DNA from: Pseudomonas sp. ACN8
GTDB lineage: Bacteria > Pseudomonadota > Gammaproteobacteria > Pseudomonadales > Pseudomonadaceae
NCBI RefSeq assembly: GCF_002303925.1
Contig: NZ_MRCS01000022.1
Span: forward strand, 35,956 to 99,955
DNA length: 64,000 nucleotides
Reading direction: 5' to 3'
Shown here: piece after piece, positions 25,205 to 34,217 of the stretch
Position numbering within the stretch: position 1 is the stretch's first letter
Layout: each line of letters starts with the position of its first letter
Program-made: the position numbers and the translations under genes
The notes under the pieces: generated by a model
The model's input: only the letters and a program-made list of their open reading frames with translations
Database searches by the model: none
What the model was told of the DNA's origin: nothing

Positions 25205-25993
25205 TCAGGCCACCTGCGGAACGAGTTGTGCCGCCAACAGATGCTTGAGCAACGCGCGGTAAGCGAGAACGCCACGGCTCTTGCCGTCGAATTGCGAAGG
25301 CGTCAGACCGGCGCGGCTGGCATCGCGCAGGCGGGTGTCCACCGGGATGTAGCCTTGCCAGATTTCCTCGGGGAATTTGTCGCGCAGCACGCGCAAGGTT
25401 CCAAGGGACGCCTGGGTGCGTCGGTCAAACAGGGTCGGCACGATGGTGAAGGGCAACGCCTGTTTGCGCGAGCGGTTGATCATCGCCAGGGTGTTGACCA
25501 TGCGCTCCAGGCCTTTGACCGCCAGGTGTTCGGTCTGCACCGGGATCACCAGTTGCTGGCTCGCCGCCAAGGCATTGACCATCAGCACGCCGAGCAAGGG
25601 CGGGCTGTCGATCACGGCGTAATCGAAGTCCTGCCACAGTTGCGCCAGGCTCTTGGCAATCACCAGGCCCAAACCGCTCTGTCCCGGCGACTGGCGCTCA
25701 AGGGTGGCCAGTGCGGTGCTGGAGGGCAACAGGGAAATGCGTTCGTCGCTGGTCGACAGCAGCAATTGACCTGGCAGGCCTTGGGGCACGTTGCCCTTGT
25801 TCAGGAACAGGTCGTAGTTGCTGTGTTCCAGGGTGTCTGGATCGTAGCCGAAGTAGCTGGTCATCGAGCCGTGGGGGTCGAGATCGACCACGACCACGCG
25901 CTTGCCCGCCTCCGCCAGTAAACCGGCTAAAGCGATGGAGGAAGTGGTTTTACCGACACCACCCTTTTGATTGGCGACTGCCCAGACTCTCAT
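25205..25993 (-). CDS. parC: ParA-family ATPase ParC (chemotaxis array positioning)
   Basis: This 262-residue ATPase has the deviant Walker A motif KGGVGKTTSS at residues 10-19, Walker A' VVVVDLDPHGSMTSYFG and Walker B DYAVIDSPPLLG. It belongs to the ParA/Soj superfamily, but no parB or parS site is nearby; its place between motD and parP marks it as the ParC protein that positions chemoreceptor arrays at the pole. Confidence 0.9.
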   Translation of the reverse strand: MRVWAVANQKGGVGKTTSSIALAGLLAEAGKRVVVVDLDPHGSMTSYFGYDPDTLEHSNYDLFLNKGNVPQGLPGQLLLSTSDERISLLPSSTALATLERQSPGQSGLGLVIAKSLAQLWQDFDYAVIDSPPLLGVLMVNALAASQQLVIPVQTEHLAVKGLERMVNTLAMINRSRKQALPFTIVPTLFDRRTQASLGTLRVLRDKFPEEIWQGYIPVDTRLRDASRAGLTPSQFDGKSRGVLAYRALLKHLLAAQLVPQVA

Positions 25994-26036
25994 TCGGATT
26001 GTTCCTCCCGGCCGAACGGATCGACCGAGAAATAGC

Positions 26037-26927
26037 TCAACGTGTTAATGCCGGTGACGGAGAATTGACGGCGCTCTCTCGTACCGGCGACTTGACCGGG
26101 GTCGGTGCAGTTTGTGTGCCAGCACGCTTCAATGCGGCATCCGGTTGCGCATGGGCGGTTCCGGTGCCGGTCAGACTGCGGCGAACATCGAGGTTGCGCG
26201 ACACCACCAGCACCACGCGACGGTTGCGGGCGCGGCCTTCGGCGGTGGCGTTGTTGGCCACCGGCTGAAACTCGCCGTAGCCCACCGAAGCCAGGCGACC
26301 GGGGTTCACCCCCTGCATCGCCAGCATGCGCACGATGCTGGCCGAGCGGGCCGAGGACAGCTCCCAGTTGGTCGGGTACTGCGCGGTGCGGATCGGCTGA
26401 TCGTCGGTGAAACCTTCGACATGGATCGGGTTGTCGAACGGCTTCAGGATCGCCGCGACCTTGTCGATGATGTTGAACGCGATGTCGCTGGGCATGGCGT
26501 CGCCACTGCCGAACAACAGGCTGGAATTGAGTTCGATCTCAACCCACAACTCATTGCCGCGCACGGTCATCTGGTTGGAGCTGATCAAGTCACCGAACGC
26601 CGCACTGATGTCGTCGGCGATGCTTTTGAGCGGATCGCTGGCGCCGGAGACACCGGCATCGACCTGATCACTGTCATGGACCAGCGGCTTGGCCGGGGTC
26701 ACGGTCTTCGGCCGCTCGTCACCGATGGGGATTGGCTTGAGCGAACGATCGGAATCGGTAAAGACCCCGATCAGCGCCTCGGAAATGACCTTGTACTTGC
26801 CTTCGTTGATCGACGAGATGGAGTACATCACCACGAAAAAGGCGAACAGTAAGGTGATGAAGTCGGCGTAGGAAACCAGCCAACGTTCATGGTTTACATG
26901 TTCTTCCTGATGTCGACGACGAGCCAT
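26037..26927 (-). CDS. motD: Flagellar stator protein MotD
   Basis: MotD anchors the second stator (MotCD) to peptidoglycan. The 296-residue protein has one membrane helix (about 17-40, SYADFITLLFAFFVVMYSI, with Asp22 as the ion-carrying residue) and an OmpA-like domain (HVEGFTDDQPI ... ELSSARSASIVRML ... GYGEFQPVANNATAEGRARN). It follows motC by 16 bp. MotCD favours swarming and high-load motility in Pseudomonas. Confidence 0.95.
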   Translation of the reverse strand: MARRRHQEEHVNHERWLVSYADFITLLFAFFVVMYSISSINEGKYKVISEALIGVFTDSDRSLKPIPIGDERPKTVTPAKPLVHDSDQVDAGVSGASDPLKSIADDISAAFGDLISSNQMTVRGNELWVEIELNSSLLFGSGDAMPSDIAFNIIDKVAAILKPFDNPIHVEGFTDDQPIRTAQYPTNWELSSARSASIVRMLAMQGVNPGRLASVGYGEFQPVANNATAEGRARNRRVVLVVSRNLDVRRSLTGTGTAHAQPDAALKRAGTQTAPTPVKSPVRESAVNSPSPALTR

Positions 26928-26943
26928 AGTCCATTACCCCCCA

Positions 26944-27684
26944 TCAATCCATGAAGCCCTGAAGCTTCAACTCAATGGAGCGTGGGTTTTCACCTTCGGC
27001 GATCGACAGGAGCCCTTCAAGTAGCATTTCGCGATAACGCGACTGGCGCAACGCAATGGATTTGAGTTTGGCGGCGATCGGCAGCAGCACCAGGTTGGCA
27101 CTGGCCACGCCGTAGATGGTGGCGACGAACGCCACGGCAATACCGCTGCCCAGTTGCGATGGATCAGCGAGGTTGCCCATGACATGAATCAGGCCCATGA
27201 CCGCACCGATGATGCCGATGGTCGGCGCGTAACCGCCCATGCTTTCGAAGACCTTGGCCGCTTCGATGTCGCGGCTTTCCTGGGTGTAGAAATCCACTTC
27301 CAGAATGCTGCGGATCGCTTCCGGCTCGGCGCCGTCAACCAGCAGTTGCAGACCTTTGCGCGCGTAGTTGTCGGGCTCGGCGTCGGCGATGCCTTCAAGG
27401 CCCAGCAGGCCTTCCTTGCGGGCGGTCAGGCTCCAGTTCACCACGCGGTCGATGCCACCGGCCAGGTCGACACGGGGCGGGAACAGGATCCAGGCGAGGA
27501 TCTGCATGGCGCGCTTGAAGGCACTCATCGGCGATTGCAGCAGCGCGGCGCCAATGGTGCCGCCGAGTACGATCAGTGCTGCCGGGCCGTTGGCCAGGGC
27601 GCCGAGATGACCGCCTTCAAGGTAGTTGCCGCCGATGATCGCGACAAAGGCCATGATGATGCCAATCAGGCTGAGAACATCCAT
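26944..27684 (-). CDS. motC: Flagellar stator protein MotC
   Basis: MotC is the MotA-type proton channel subunit. The 246-residue protein begins [20 protein letters not shown] and has four membrane helices, a large cytoplasmic loop with charged residues for FliG contact, and APTIGIIGAVMGLIHVMGNL in helix 3. The ATG at 27684 overlaps the cheB stop as TGATG; longer in-frame starts would run inside cheB. Confidence 0.95.
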   Translation of the reverse strand: MDVLSLIGIIMAFVAIIGGNYLEGGHLGALANGPAALIVLGGTIGAALLQSPMSAFKRAMQILAWILFPPRVDLAGGIDRVVNWSLTARKEGLLGLEGIADAEPDNYARKGLQLLVDGAEPEAIRSILEVDFYTQESRDIEAAKVFESMGGYAPTIGIIGAVMGLIHVMGNLADPSQLGSGIAVAFVATIYGVASANLVLLPIAAKLKSIALRQSRYREMLLEGLLSIAEGENPRSIELKLQGFMD

Positions 27685-28814
27685 CAGATACAGGCCTCGA
27701 CCAAGTGCTTGCCAATGTCGTCGAGGCTGTACACCGCGTCGGCGAGTTCGGCTTTGACGATGGCCATCGGCATGCCGTAGATCACGCAACTGGCTTCGTC
27801 CTGTGCCCAGATCGAACTGCCACCCTGCTTGAGCAGGCGCGCGCCTTCGCGGCCGTCGGCGCCCATGCCGGTCAGGACCACCGCCAGAACTTTGTCACCG
27901 TAGGTCTTGGCCGCCGAACCGAAGGTGATGTCCACGCACGGTTTGTAGTTGAGACGTTCGTCACCCGGGAGGATTTTCACCGCGCCGCGACCGTCGATCA
28001 TCATCTGCTTGCCACCCGGCGCCAGCAGCGCCAGGCCCGGACGCAGGATGTCGCCATCCTCGGCTTCCTTGACGCTGATGCGGCAGAGCTTGTCCAGGCG
28101 CTCGGCAAAGGCCTTTGTGAAGGCGGCCGGCATGTGCTGGACCAGCACGATCGGGGCCGGGAAGTTGGCCGGCAATTGGGTCAAGACCCGCTGCAGGGCG
28201 ACCGGGCCACCGGTGGACGTACCGATGGCCACCAGTTTGTAGGCTTTGCGTTTCGGCGCGGGCGACGACGCGCAGGCCCCATGTGTACGCACAGGAATCG
28301 GTGCCGGTGCCGGACGCACGGGCGCGCTGCTGCCGTAACTTCCGATACTGGAAGGCGCAGGTGTTGGCGCAGGTGCGGCCACAGGGGCCGGAGCGCTGTA
28401 AGTGCTGACGCGACGATTGCTGCGCGAAATGCTCAGGATCTTTTCGCACAGCAGTTGCTTGACCTTCTCGGGGTTGCGCGAGATGTCTTCGAAGTTCTTC
28501 GGCAGGAAGTCCACCGCGCCGGCATCCAGCGCATCGAGGGTGACCCGGGCGCCTTCGTGGGTCAGCGAGGAGAACATCAGGACCGGGGTCGGGCAGCGTT
28601 GCATGATGTGCCGCACGGCGGTGATGCCGTCCATCATCGGCATCTCGTAGTCCATGGTGATCACGTCGGGCTTGAGGGCCAGCGCCTGATCGATCGCCTC
28701 TTTGCCATTGGTCGCCGTGCCGACGACCTGGATATTGGAATCCGCTGAAAGAATTTCCGAGACGCGGCGGCGGAAAAACCCCGAATCGTCCACCACCAGG
28801 ACTTTGACTGCCAT
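27684..28814 (-). CDS. cheB: Protein-glutamate methylesterase CheB
   Basis: CheB removes methyl groups from chemoreceptors when phosphorylated by CheA. The 376-residue protein has a receiver domain (VLVVDDSG; phosphorylated Asp in [11 protein letters not shown]), an alanine/proline-rich linker (about 140-185) and the esterase domain with Ser in AIGTSTGGP, His in LVQHMPAAF and Asp in [13 protein letters not shown] chose ATG 28814, with GGAG six bases before it, over the GTG two codons upstream. Confidence 0.96.
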   Translation of the reverse strand: MAVKVLVVDDSGFFRRRVSEILSADSNIQVVGTATNGKEAIDQALALKPDVITMDYEMPMMDGITAVRHIMQRCPTPVLMFSSLTHEGARVTLDALDAGAVDFLPKNFEDISRNPEKVKQLLCEKILSISRSNRRVSTYSAPAPVAAPAPTPAPSSIGSYGSSAPVRPAPAPIPVRTHGACASSPAPKRKAYKLVAIGTSTGGPVALQRVLTQLPANFPAPIVLVQHMPAAFTKAFAERLDKLCRISVKEAEDGDILRPGLALLAPGGKQMMIDGRGAVKILPGDERLNYKPCVDITFGSAAKTYGDKVLAVVLTGMGADGREGARLLKQGGSSIWAQDEASCVIYGMPMAIVKAELADAVYSLDDIGKHLVEACI

Positions 28815-28862
28815 AAACACTCCATTAGATGGAGCGAGGCCAGGCGCCCCGCTCCACCAGAA

Positions 28863-31130
28863 TCAAATACGCCGTGTGGCGTAACGCTTGAGCATGCTCG
28901 GAACATCGAGAATCAGCGCGATGCGGCCGTCACCGGTGATGGTGGCGCCGGACATGCCCGGAGTTCCCTGGAGCATTTTGCCCAATGGCTTGATGACCAC
29001 TTCTTCCTGGCCCACCAGTTGATCGACGACAAAGCCGATCCGCTGGGTGCCCACCGAAAGGATCACCACATGGCCCTCGCGCTGCTCTTCGTGAGCGGCG
29101 GAGCTGACCAGCCAGCGTTTGAGATAGAACAATGGCAGCGCCTTGTCCCGCACGATCACCACTTCCTGGCCGTCCACGACGTTGGTGGTCGACAGGTCGA
29201 GGTGGAAGATCTCGTTGACGTTCACCAGCGGGAACGCGAACGCCTGGTTGCCGAGCATGACCATCAGCGTCGGCATGATCGCCAGGGTCAGCGGCACCTT
29301 GATGACGATCTTCGAACCCTGGCCCTTGGCCGAGTAGATGTTGATCGAACCGTTGAGCTGGGAAATCTTGGTTTTCACCACGTCCATGCCCACGCCGCGA
29401 CCCGATACGTCGGAGATCTCGGTCTTGGTCGAGAAACCCGGGGCGAAGATCAGGTTGTAGCATTCGGTGTCGCTCAGACGATCGGCGGCATCCTTGTCCA
29501 TCACGCCGCGTTTAACCGCGATGGAACGCAGGACGTTCGGGTCCATGCCTTTGCCGTCGTCGGAGATCGACAGCAGGATGTGGTCGCCCTCCTGCTCGGC
29601 CGCCAGGATCACTTTGCCACCCCGGGCCTTGCCCGAAGCTTCGCGTTCTTCCGGCGATTCGATGCCATGGTCGACCGCGTTGCGCACCAAGTGGACCAGC
29701 GGGTCGGCCAGAGCCTCGACGAGGTTCTTGTCGAGGTCGGTTTCTTCGCCGACCAGTTCCAGGTTGATCTCTTTCTTGAGCTGGCGGGCCAGGTCGCGAA
29801 CCAGGCGCGGGAAGCGCCCGAAGACTTTCTTGATCGGCTGCATCCGGGTCTTCATGACCGCGGTCTGCAGGTCGGCGGTGACCACGTCGAGGTTCGACAC
29901 GGCCTTGGACATGGCTTCGTCGCCGCTGTTGAGGCCCAGGCGGACCAGGCGGTTACGCACCAGCACCAACTCGCCGACCATGTTCATGATCTCGTCGAGA
30001 CGCGCGGTATCGACGCGCACGGTGGTCTCGGCTTCACTCGCCGGCTTTTCCGCCGGTGGCACGGCCGGGGCACGGGCAGCAGCCGGTGCAGCAGCGGCCA
30101 CAGGGGCCCGTGTTTCGGCTATTGGCTCGGGAGCCTTGGCCACGGGTTTCGGCGCGGCTGCCTTGGCGGCAGGTGCCGCAACCGAGGCGTTGGCGCCGGT
30201 TGCCGTTCCAGCCGTTGCGCCCACTTCAGTGAACTTGCCTTTGCCGTGCAACTCGTCGAGCAGCGCTTCGAACTCGTGATCGGAAATCAGATCGCTGCCG
30301 GCCGCCACCGCGCTGGGTGCCGCGGGCGCGGGCACAGAAGCAATGGCCGACTCCAGCGCCTCGACAGCAAAGTTACCCTTGCCGTGCAGTTGGTCGAGCA
30401 GTGCTTCGAATTCGTCGTCAGTAATATCGGAACTGTCGCCGGCCGCTTTCGGCGCTTCTGGCACAGCGGTCGCCGGGACCACCGCGTCAACGGCGAACTG
30501 GCCTTTACCGTGCAGCTGATCGAGCAACGACTCGAACTCGGCATCGGTGATTTCATCGCTGCCGGCGGCATTGCCGGCAGGCGCTGGAGCAGCCTTCGGG
30601 GCCTCGGCCTGGGCCTTGACGGCATTCAGCGAGTCCAGCAGTTGTTCGAATTCATTGTCGGTGATATCGCCCGACTCGGCTTCAGCCACAGGTGCTTCGA
30701 CCACGGCGGCGACAGGCGCGGCAGCCACCTCGTCAGCCGATTGCGGCTCGGCCAGACGGGCCAGCGCCGCGAGCAGTTCCGGTGTCGCGGCCGTGATCGG
30801 GCCGCGTTCGCGGACTTCGCTGAACATGCCGTTCACCGCGTCCAGCGCTTCGAGAACCACGTCCATCAGTTCCGAGTCGACGCGACGTTCACCCTTGCGC
30901 AGGATGTCGAACACGTTCTCGGCGATGTGGCAGCACTCCACCAGTTCGTTGAGCTGGAGGAAGCCGGCGCCCCCTTTTACAGTGTGAAAACCGCGAAAAA
31001 TTGCATTGAGCAGATCCGCATCATCCGGACGGCTTTCCAGCTCGACCAGTTGCTCGGACAGTTGCTCTAGAATCTCGCCGGCCTCAACCAGGAAATCCTG
31101 AAGGATCTCTTCATCGGCGCCGAAGCTCAT
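28863..31130 (-). CDS. cheA: Chemotaxis histidine kinase CheA with repeated linker motif
   Basis: CheA phosphorylates CheY and CheB. In order the 755 residues show an HPt domain (His49 in FHTVKGGAGF), a long Ala/Pro-rich linker (about 130-370), dimerisation helices, the ATPase domain (N-box HLVRNAVDHGIESPEER, G1 SDDGKGMD, G2 GRGVGMDVVK) and a C-terminal CheW-like domain. A conventional P2 CheY-docking domain is not evident. Instead the linker has four copies of an acidic motif, e.g. ITDDEFEALLDQLHGKG, at about residues 155, 192, 233 and 280. These resemble the CheY-binding peptides of FliM and CheZ. Confidence 0.96.
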   Translation of the reverse strand: MSFGADEEILQDFLVEAGEILEQLSEQLVELESRPDDADLLNAIFRGFHTVKGGAGFLQLNELVECCHIAENVFDILRKGERRVDSELMDVVLEALDAVNGMFSEVRERGPITAATPELLAALARLAEPQSADEVAAAPVAAVVEAPVAEAESGDITDNEFEQLLDSLNAVKAQAEAPKAAPAPAGNAAGSDEITDAEFESLLDQLHGKGQFAVDAVVPATAVPEAPKAAGDSSDITDDEFEALLDQLHGKGNFAVEALESAIASVPAPAAPSAVAAGSDLISDHEFEALLDELHGKGKFTEVGATAGTATGANASVAAPAAKAAAPKPVAKAPEPIAETRAPVAAAAPAAARAPAVPPAEKPASEAETTVRVDTARLDEIMNMVGELVLVRNRLVRLGLNSGDEAMSKAVSNLDVVTADLQTAVMKTRMQPIKKVFGRFPRLVRDLARQLKKEINLELVGEETDLDKNLVEALADPLVHLVRNAVDHGIESPEEREASGKARGGKVILAAEQEGDHILLSISDDGKGMDPNVLRSIAVKRGVMDKDAADRLSDTECYNLIFAPGFSTKTEISDVSGRGVGMDVVKTKISQLNGSINIYSAKGQGSKIVIKVPLTLAIMPTLMVMLGNQAFAFPLVNVNEIFHLDLSTTNVVDGQEVVIVRDKALPLFYLKRWLVSSAAHEEQREGHVVILSVGTQRIGFVVDQLVGQEEVVIKPLGKMLQGTPGMSGATITGDGRIALILDVPSMLKRYATRRI

Positions 31131-31152
31131 TAAGGGGGTGCTCCTACAGGTC

Positions 31153-31193
31153 TAAAAACCCAAAAAACCTAAAATTCTAAAACTCTAAAATCC
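31153..31193. repeat. A-rich imperfect tandem repeat before cheA
   Basis: The plus strand reads CTAAAA/CCTAAAA-like units repeated five to six times between cheA and cheZ, slightly entering the 3' end of cheZ. On the transcript it would be a U-rich, weakly structured leader before cheA. A REP-end-like GCTCCTACAGG lies right beside it. Confidence 0.5.
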
Positions 31194-31973
31194 CAGGCTG
31201 GATAACAAATCGTCCACATCGTCCTGACCGGACACAACGTCTTCTCTTTTATCGGCATGAATCTGCGGACCTTCACCCTGAGAGAGATGTTTTTGTGGAT
31301 CTTTTTCAGCAAGCATCGCTTCACGGTCATGTTCGATGCCCGCAAAGCGGTCCACCTGACTGGCCATCAGCACGAGCTTGAGCAGGTTGCTTTCAACTTC
31401 GGTGACCAACTGGGTCACACGCTTGATCACCTGGCCTGTGAGGTCCTGGTAATCCTGGGCGAGCAGGATGTCGTTGAGGTTGCCCGACACCGCGCGATTG
31501 TCCGTGCCGCTGCGCGTCAGGAACCCGTCGACCCGCCGGGCCAGTTCACGAAACTCTTCGGCGCCGACTTCGCGACGCATGAAGCGCCCCCAGTCCGCGC
31601 TCAACACCTTGGCTTCATCGGCCAGGCCATTGACCAGCGGCGTGGCACTTTCCACCAGATCCATGGTGCGATTGGCCGCGGCCTCGGTCAGCTTGACCAC
31701 GTACCCCAGGCGCTCGGTGGCGTCGGTGATCTGCGACACTTCTTCGGCTTGCGGCATGTGCGGGTCAATCTGGAAATTGACGATCGCGCTATGCAGTTCG
31801 CGGGTGAGCTTGCCCACTTCCTGATACAGGCCACGGTCACGGGTCTGGTTGAGCTCATGGATCAATTGCACCGCGTCGCCGAACTTGCCTTTTTCAAGGC
31901 TCTCGACCAATTCGACGGCGTGTTTTTTCAGGGTCGATTCAAAGTCGCCCAATGAAGTTTCGTTATTGCCCAT
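31185..31973 (-). CDS. cheZ: CheY-P phosphatase CheZ
   Basis: CheZ dephosphorylates CheY-P. The 262-residue protein is helical throughout, with the catalytic region LLAQDYQDLTGQVIKRV (Asp and Gln of the DYQDLTGQ signature) and a C-terminal CheY-binding peptide, DDVDDLLSSLGF. ATG 31973 has GGGGGAG just upstream; the earlier MRH start lacks one. It follows cheY by 21 bp. Confidence 0.95.
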   Translation of the reverse strand: MGNNETSLGDFESTLKKHAVELVESLEKGKFGDAVQLIHELNQTRDRGLYQEVGKLTRELHSAIVNFQIDPHMPQAEEVSQITDATERLGYVVKLTEAAANRTMDLVESATPLVNGLADEAKVLSADWGRFMRREVGAEEFRELARRVDGFLTRSGTDNRAVSGNLNDILLAQDYQDLTGQVIKRVTQLVTEVESNLLKLVLMASQVDRFAGIEHDREAMLAEKDPQKHLSQGEGPQIHADKREDVVSGQDDVDDLLSSLGF

Positions 31974-31994
31974 AGCTCCCCCGTGGCGCATTCA

Positions 31995-32366
31995 TCAACC
32001 GATGCGTTCGAAAATCTTCTCGATTTTTTCTTTCAACGCCTGGGCCGTGAAGGGTTTGACCACATAGCCGTTAACACCGGCCTGGGCGGCTTCGATGATC
32101 TGCTCGCGCTTGGCTTCAGCGGTCACCATCAGCACCGGCAGGTGCTTGAGCTTTTCATCGGCACGCACGTGGCGCAGCAGATCGATACCGGTCATGCCAG
32201 GCATGTTCCAGTCCGTTACCAGAAAGTCGATGCTTCCGCTGTTGAGCACCGGAATGGCGGTAGTGCCATCGTCGGCCTCGACGGTGTTGGTGAACCCAAG
32301 GTCACGCAGCAGGTTCTTGATGATCCGCCGCATCGTTGAGAAGTCATCAACGATGAGGATTTTCAT
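31995..32366 (-). CDS. cheY: Chemotaxis response regulator CheY
   Basis: CheY-P binds FliM to change rotor direction. The 123-residue single receiver domain starts [14 protein letters not shown], has the phosphorylated Asp52 in [11 protein letters not shown], Thr in VMVTAEA and Lys in VVKPFT. ATG 32366 gives the usual length; the TTG eight codons earlier would need the GGAGG to be coding. 143 bp of non-coding DNA separate it from fliA. Confidence 0.96.
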   Translation of the reverse strand: MKILIVDDFSTMRRIIKNLLRDLGFTNTVEADDGTTAIPVLNSGSIDFLVTDWNMPGMTGIDLLRHVRADEKLKHLPVLMVTAEAKREQIIEAAQAGVNGYVVKPFTAQALKEKIEKIFERIG

Positions 32367-32533
32367 GTTCTTGTCCAATTCGACCTCCAAGCAGTCTTAA
32401 ACGCGCCCAGCACCTGGACGCGCCATTTCAATCAATCCGGCAAAGCACTCAATGACTGTCTGGAGCACAACAGATCGCGACCGGCGCAGTTCAACACCAC
32501 ACCAGCCTCGTTCGCAGTGTCCCCACACTGCCT

Positions 32534-33274
32534 TCAGCGCGCTCGCCACTCCCCCAAACGCCCCCGCAAACGGGCCGCGCACTGGCTGTGTAACTGGCTG
32601 ACCCGCGATTCGCTGACCCCCAGGACCTCACCGATTTCCTTGAGGTTCAACTCTTCGTCGTAGTACAGCGCCAACACCAGCCGCTCACGCTCCGGCAAAT
32701 TGGCAATCGCATCCGCCAGCGCAGCCTGGAAGCGTTCATCCTCCAGGTCGCGTGACGGCTCGAGATGAGCACTCGCGCCATCCTCGTGCAGCCCCTCGTG
32801 TTCGCCGTCCTGCAAAAGGTCGTCGAAACTGAACAGCCGGCTGCCCAGGGTGTCGTTCAAAATCCCGTAGTAATCATCGAGACTCAATTGGAGTTCGGCC
32901 GCAACTTCGTGATCTTTAGCGTCTCGGCCGGTTTTAGCTTCAATCGAGCGAATGGCATCGCTGACCATCCGCGTGTTGCGATGAACCGAACGTGGTGCCC
33001 AGTCCCCCTTGCGCACCTCATCGAGCATGGCGCCGCGGATTCGTATGCCCGCGTACGTTTCGAAACTGGCGCCTTTGCTGGCGTCATATTTGGTCGATAC
33101 TTCAAGCAGGCCGATCATCCCGGCCTGGATCAGGTCTTCAACCTGGACACTGGCCGGCAATCGCGCCAGCAAGTGGTAGGCAATGCGTTTAACCAGCGGC
33201 GCGTAACGCTCGATCAGCTCGTACTGCGCATCGCGTGCCGACTTTTTGTAGAGGTTGTAGCCGCTGGCTGTCAT
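32534..33274 (-). CDS. fliA: Flagellar sigma factor FliA (sigma-28)
   Basis: FliA directs transcription of late flagellar and chemotaxis genes. The 246 residues show region 2 (ERYAPLVKRIAYHLLARLP, VEDLIQAGMIGLLEV, TYAGIRIRGAMLDEVR) and region 4 (LPERERLVLALYYDEELNLK, VLGVSESRVSQLHSQ). Its ATG overlaps the fleN stop by four bases. Confidence 0.97.
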   Translation of the reverse strand: MTASGYNLYKKSARDAQYELIERYAPLVKRIAYHLLARLPASVQVEDLIQAGMIGLLEVSTKYDASKGASFETYAGIRIRGAMLDEVRKGDWAPRSVHRNTRMVSDAIRSIEAKTGRDAKDHEVAAELQLSLDDYYGILNDTLGSRLFSFDDLLQDGEHEGLHEDGASAHLEPSRDLEDERFQAALADAIANLPERERLVLALYYDEELNLKEIGEVLGVSESRVSQLHSQCAARLRGRLGEWRAR

Positions 33275-34101
33275 AGAACAGGTCCTGCTGTCTGCTGCAC
33301 AAGCCGCTCGACGAAAAACTCCAGGTGCCCGCGCGGGTTGGCAGGCAGCGGCCAGGTATCGACCTTCTGCGCGATGGCCTTGAACGCCAGCGAGCACTTG
33401 GAACGCGGGAAGGCCTCGTAGACGGCGCGCTGCTTCTGCACGGCCTTGCGCACGCTTTCGTCGTAGGGCACCGCGCCGACGTATTGTAAGGCGACATCGA
33501 GGAAGCGATCCGTGACCTTGGTCAACTTGGCGAACAGGTTGCGTCCTTCCTGCGGGCTCTGGGCCATGTTGGCCAGGACGCGGAAGCGGTTCATGCCGTA
33601 GTCGCGGTTCAGCAACTTGATCAAGGCATAGGCATCGGTAATCGAAGTCGGCTCGTCGCACACCACCAGCAGCACTTCCTGGGCGGCGCGAACGAAACTG
33701 ACTACCGAGTCCCCAATGCCCGCAGCGGTGTCGATCACCAGTACGTCGAGGTTGTCGCCGATATCACTGAAGGCCTGGATCAGGCCGGCGTGTTGCGCGG
33801 GGCTCAGATGCACCATGCTCTGAGTGCCGGATGCGGCCGGAACGATACGGATGCCGCCGGGTCCCTGCAGCAATACATCGCGCAGTTCGCAGCGGCCTTC
33901 GATCACGTCGGCCAGGGTACGTTTGGGTGTCAGGCCCAGCAGAACGTCGACGTTCGCCAGTCCAAGGTCCGCGTCCAACAGCATGACGCGCCGGCCAAGC
34001 TCGGCCAAAGCCAGGGACAAGTTCACTGACACATTAGTTTTCCCGACGCCACCTTTGCCGCCGGTCACCGCGATCACCTGTACGGGATGCATGCTGCCCA
34101 T
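33271..34101 (-). CDS. fleN: Flagellar number regulator FleN (FlhG), ParA-like ATPase
   Basis: FleN binds FleQ and restrains it, keeping the flagellum number at one. The 276-residue protein has the deviant Walker A GGKGGVGKTNVS, Walker A' VMLLDADLGLANVDVLLG, Walker B VLVIDTAAGI and a C-terminal amphipathic membrane-targeting helix. It lies one base behind a 35-codon small ORF that follows flhF. Confidence 0.96.
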   Translation of the reverse strand: MGSMHPVQVIAVTGGKGGVGKTNVSVNLSLALAELGRRVMLLDADLGLANVDVLLGLTPKRTLADVIEGRCELRDVLLQGPGGIRIVPAASGTQSMVHLSPAQHAGLIQAFSDIGDNLDVLVIDTAAGIGDSVVSFVRAAQEVLLVVCDEPTSITDAYALIKLLNRDYGMNRFRVLANMAQSPQEGRNLFAKLTKVTDRFLDVALQYVGAVPYDESVRKAVQKQRAVYEAFPRSKCSLAFKAIAQKVDTWPLPANPRGHLEFFVERLVQQTAGPVL

Positions 34102-34102
34102 G

Positions 34103-34210
34103 TTATTTCTTTACCTTGTCTTGCATAGACGGAGGCCACATTACTGGCTGCGCGTTCACAAACGGAACAATGCATGGCAGACCATCGATGTAGGTACAAA
34201 AACTGTTCAT
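34103..34210 (-). CDS. Small ORF (35 residues) between flhF and fleN
   Basis: An ATG at 34210 stands five bases after GAGG, seven bases beyond the flhF stop. It opens a 35-codon frame, MNSFCTYIDGLPCIVPFVNA followed by QPVMWPPSMQDKVKK, which ends at TAA one base before the fleN ATG. It therefore fills the gap almost exactly, as a translationally coupled gene would. The product has two cysteines, a hydrophobic middle and a basic tail. I recognise no family. It could also be a spacer whose translation simply feeds fleN. Confidence 0.5.
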   Translation of the reverse strand: MNSFCTYIDGLPCIVPFVNAQPVMWPPSMQDKVKK

Positions 34211-34217
34211 TAATACC

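Noticed and set aside
25205..25993. Chromosome or plasmid partition ParA
   Set aside because: No parB or parS near; location between motD and parP indicates the chemotaxis array protein ParC.
29019..31070. A 683-codon plus-strand open frame antisense to cheA
   Set aside because: Shadow of the GC-rich cheA gene, without recognisable domains or a proper start.
32391..32533. Sigma-28 promoter before cheY
   Set aside because: The best candidate (GCCGGATTG) lacks a TAAA at the right distance; nothing else convincing in the 143-bp gap.
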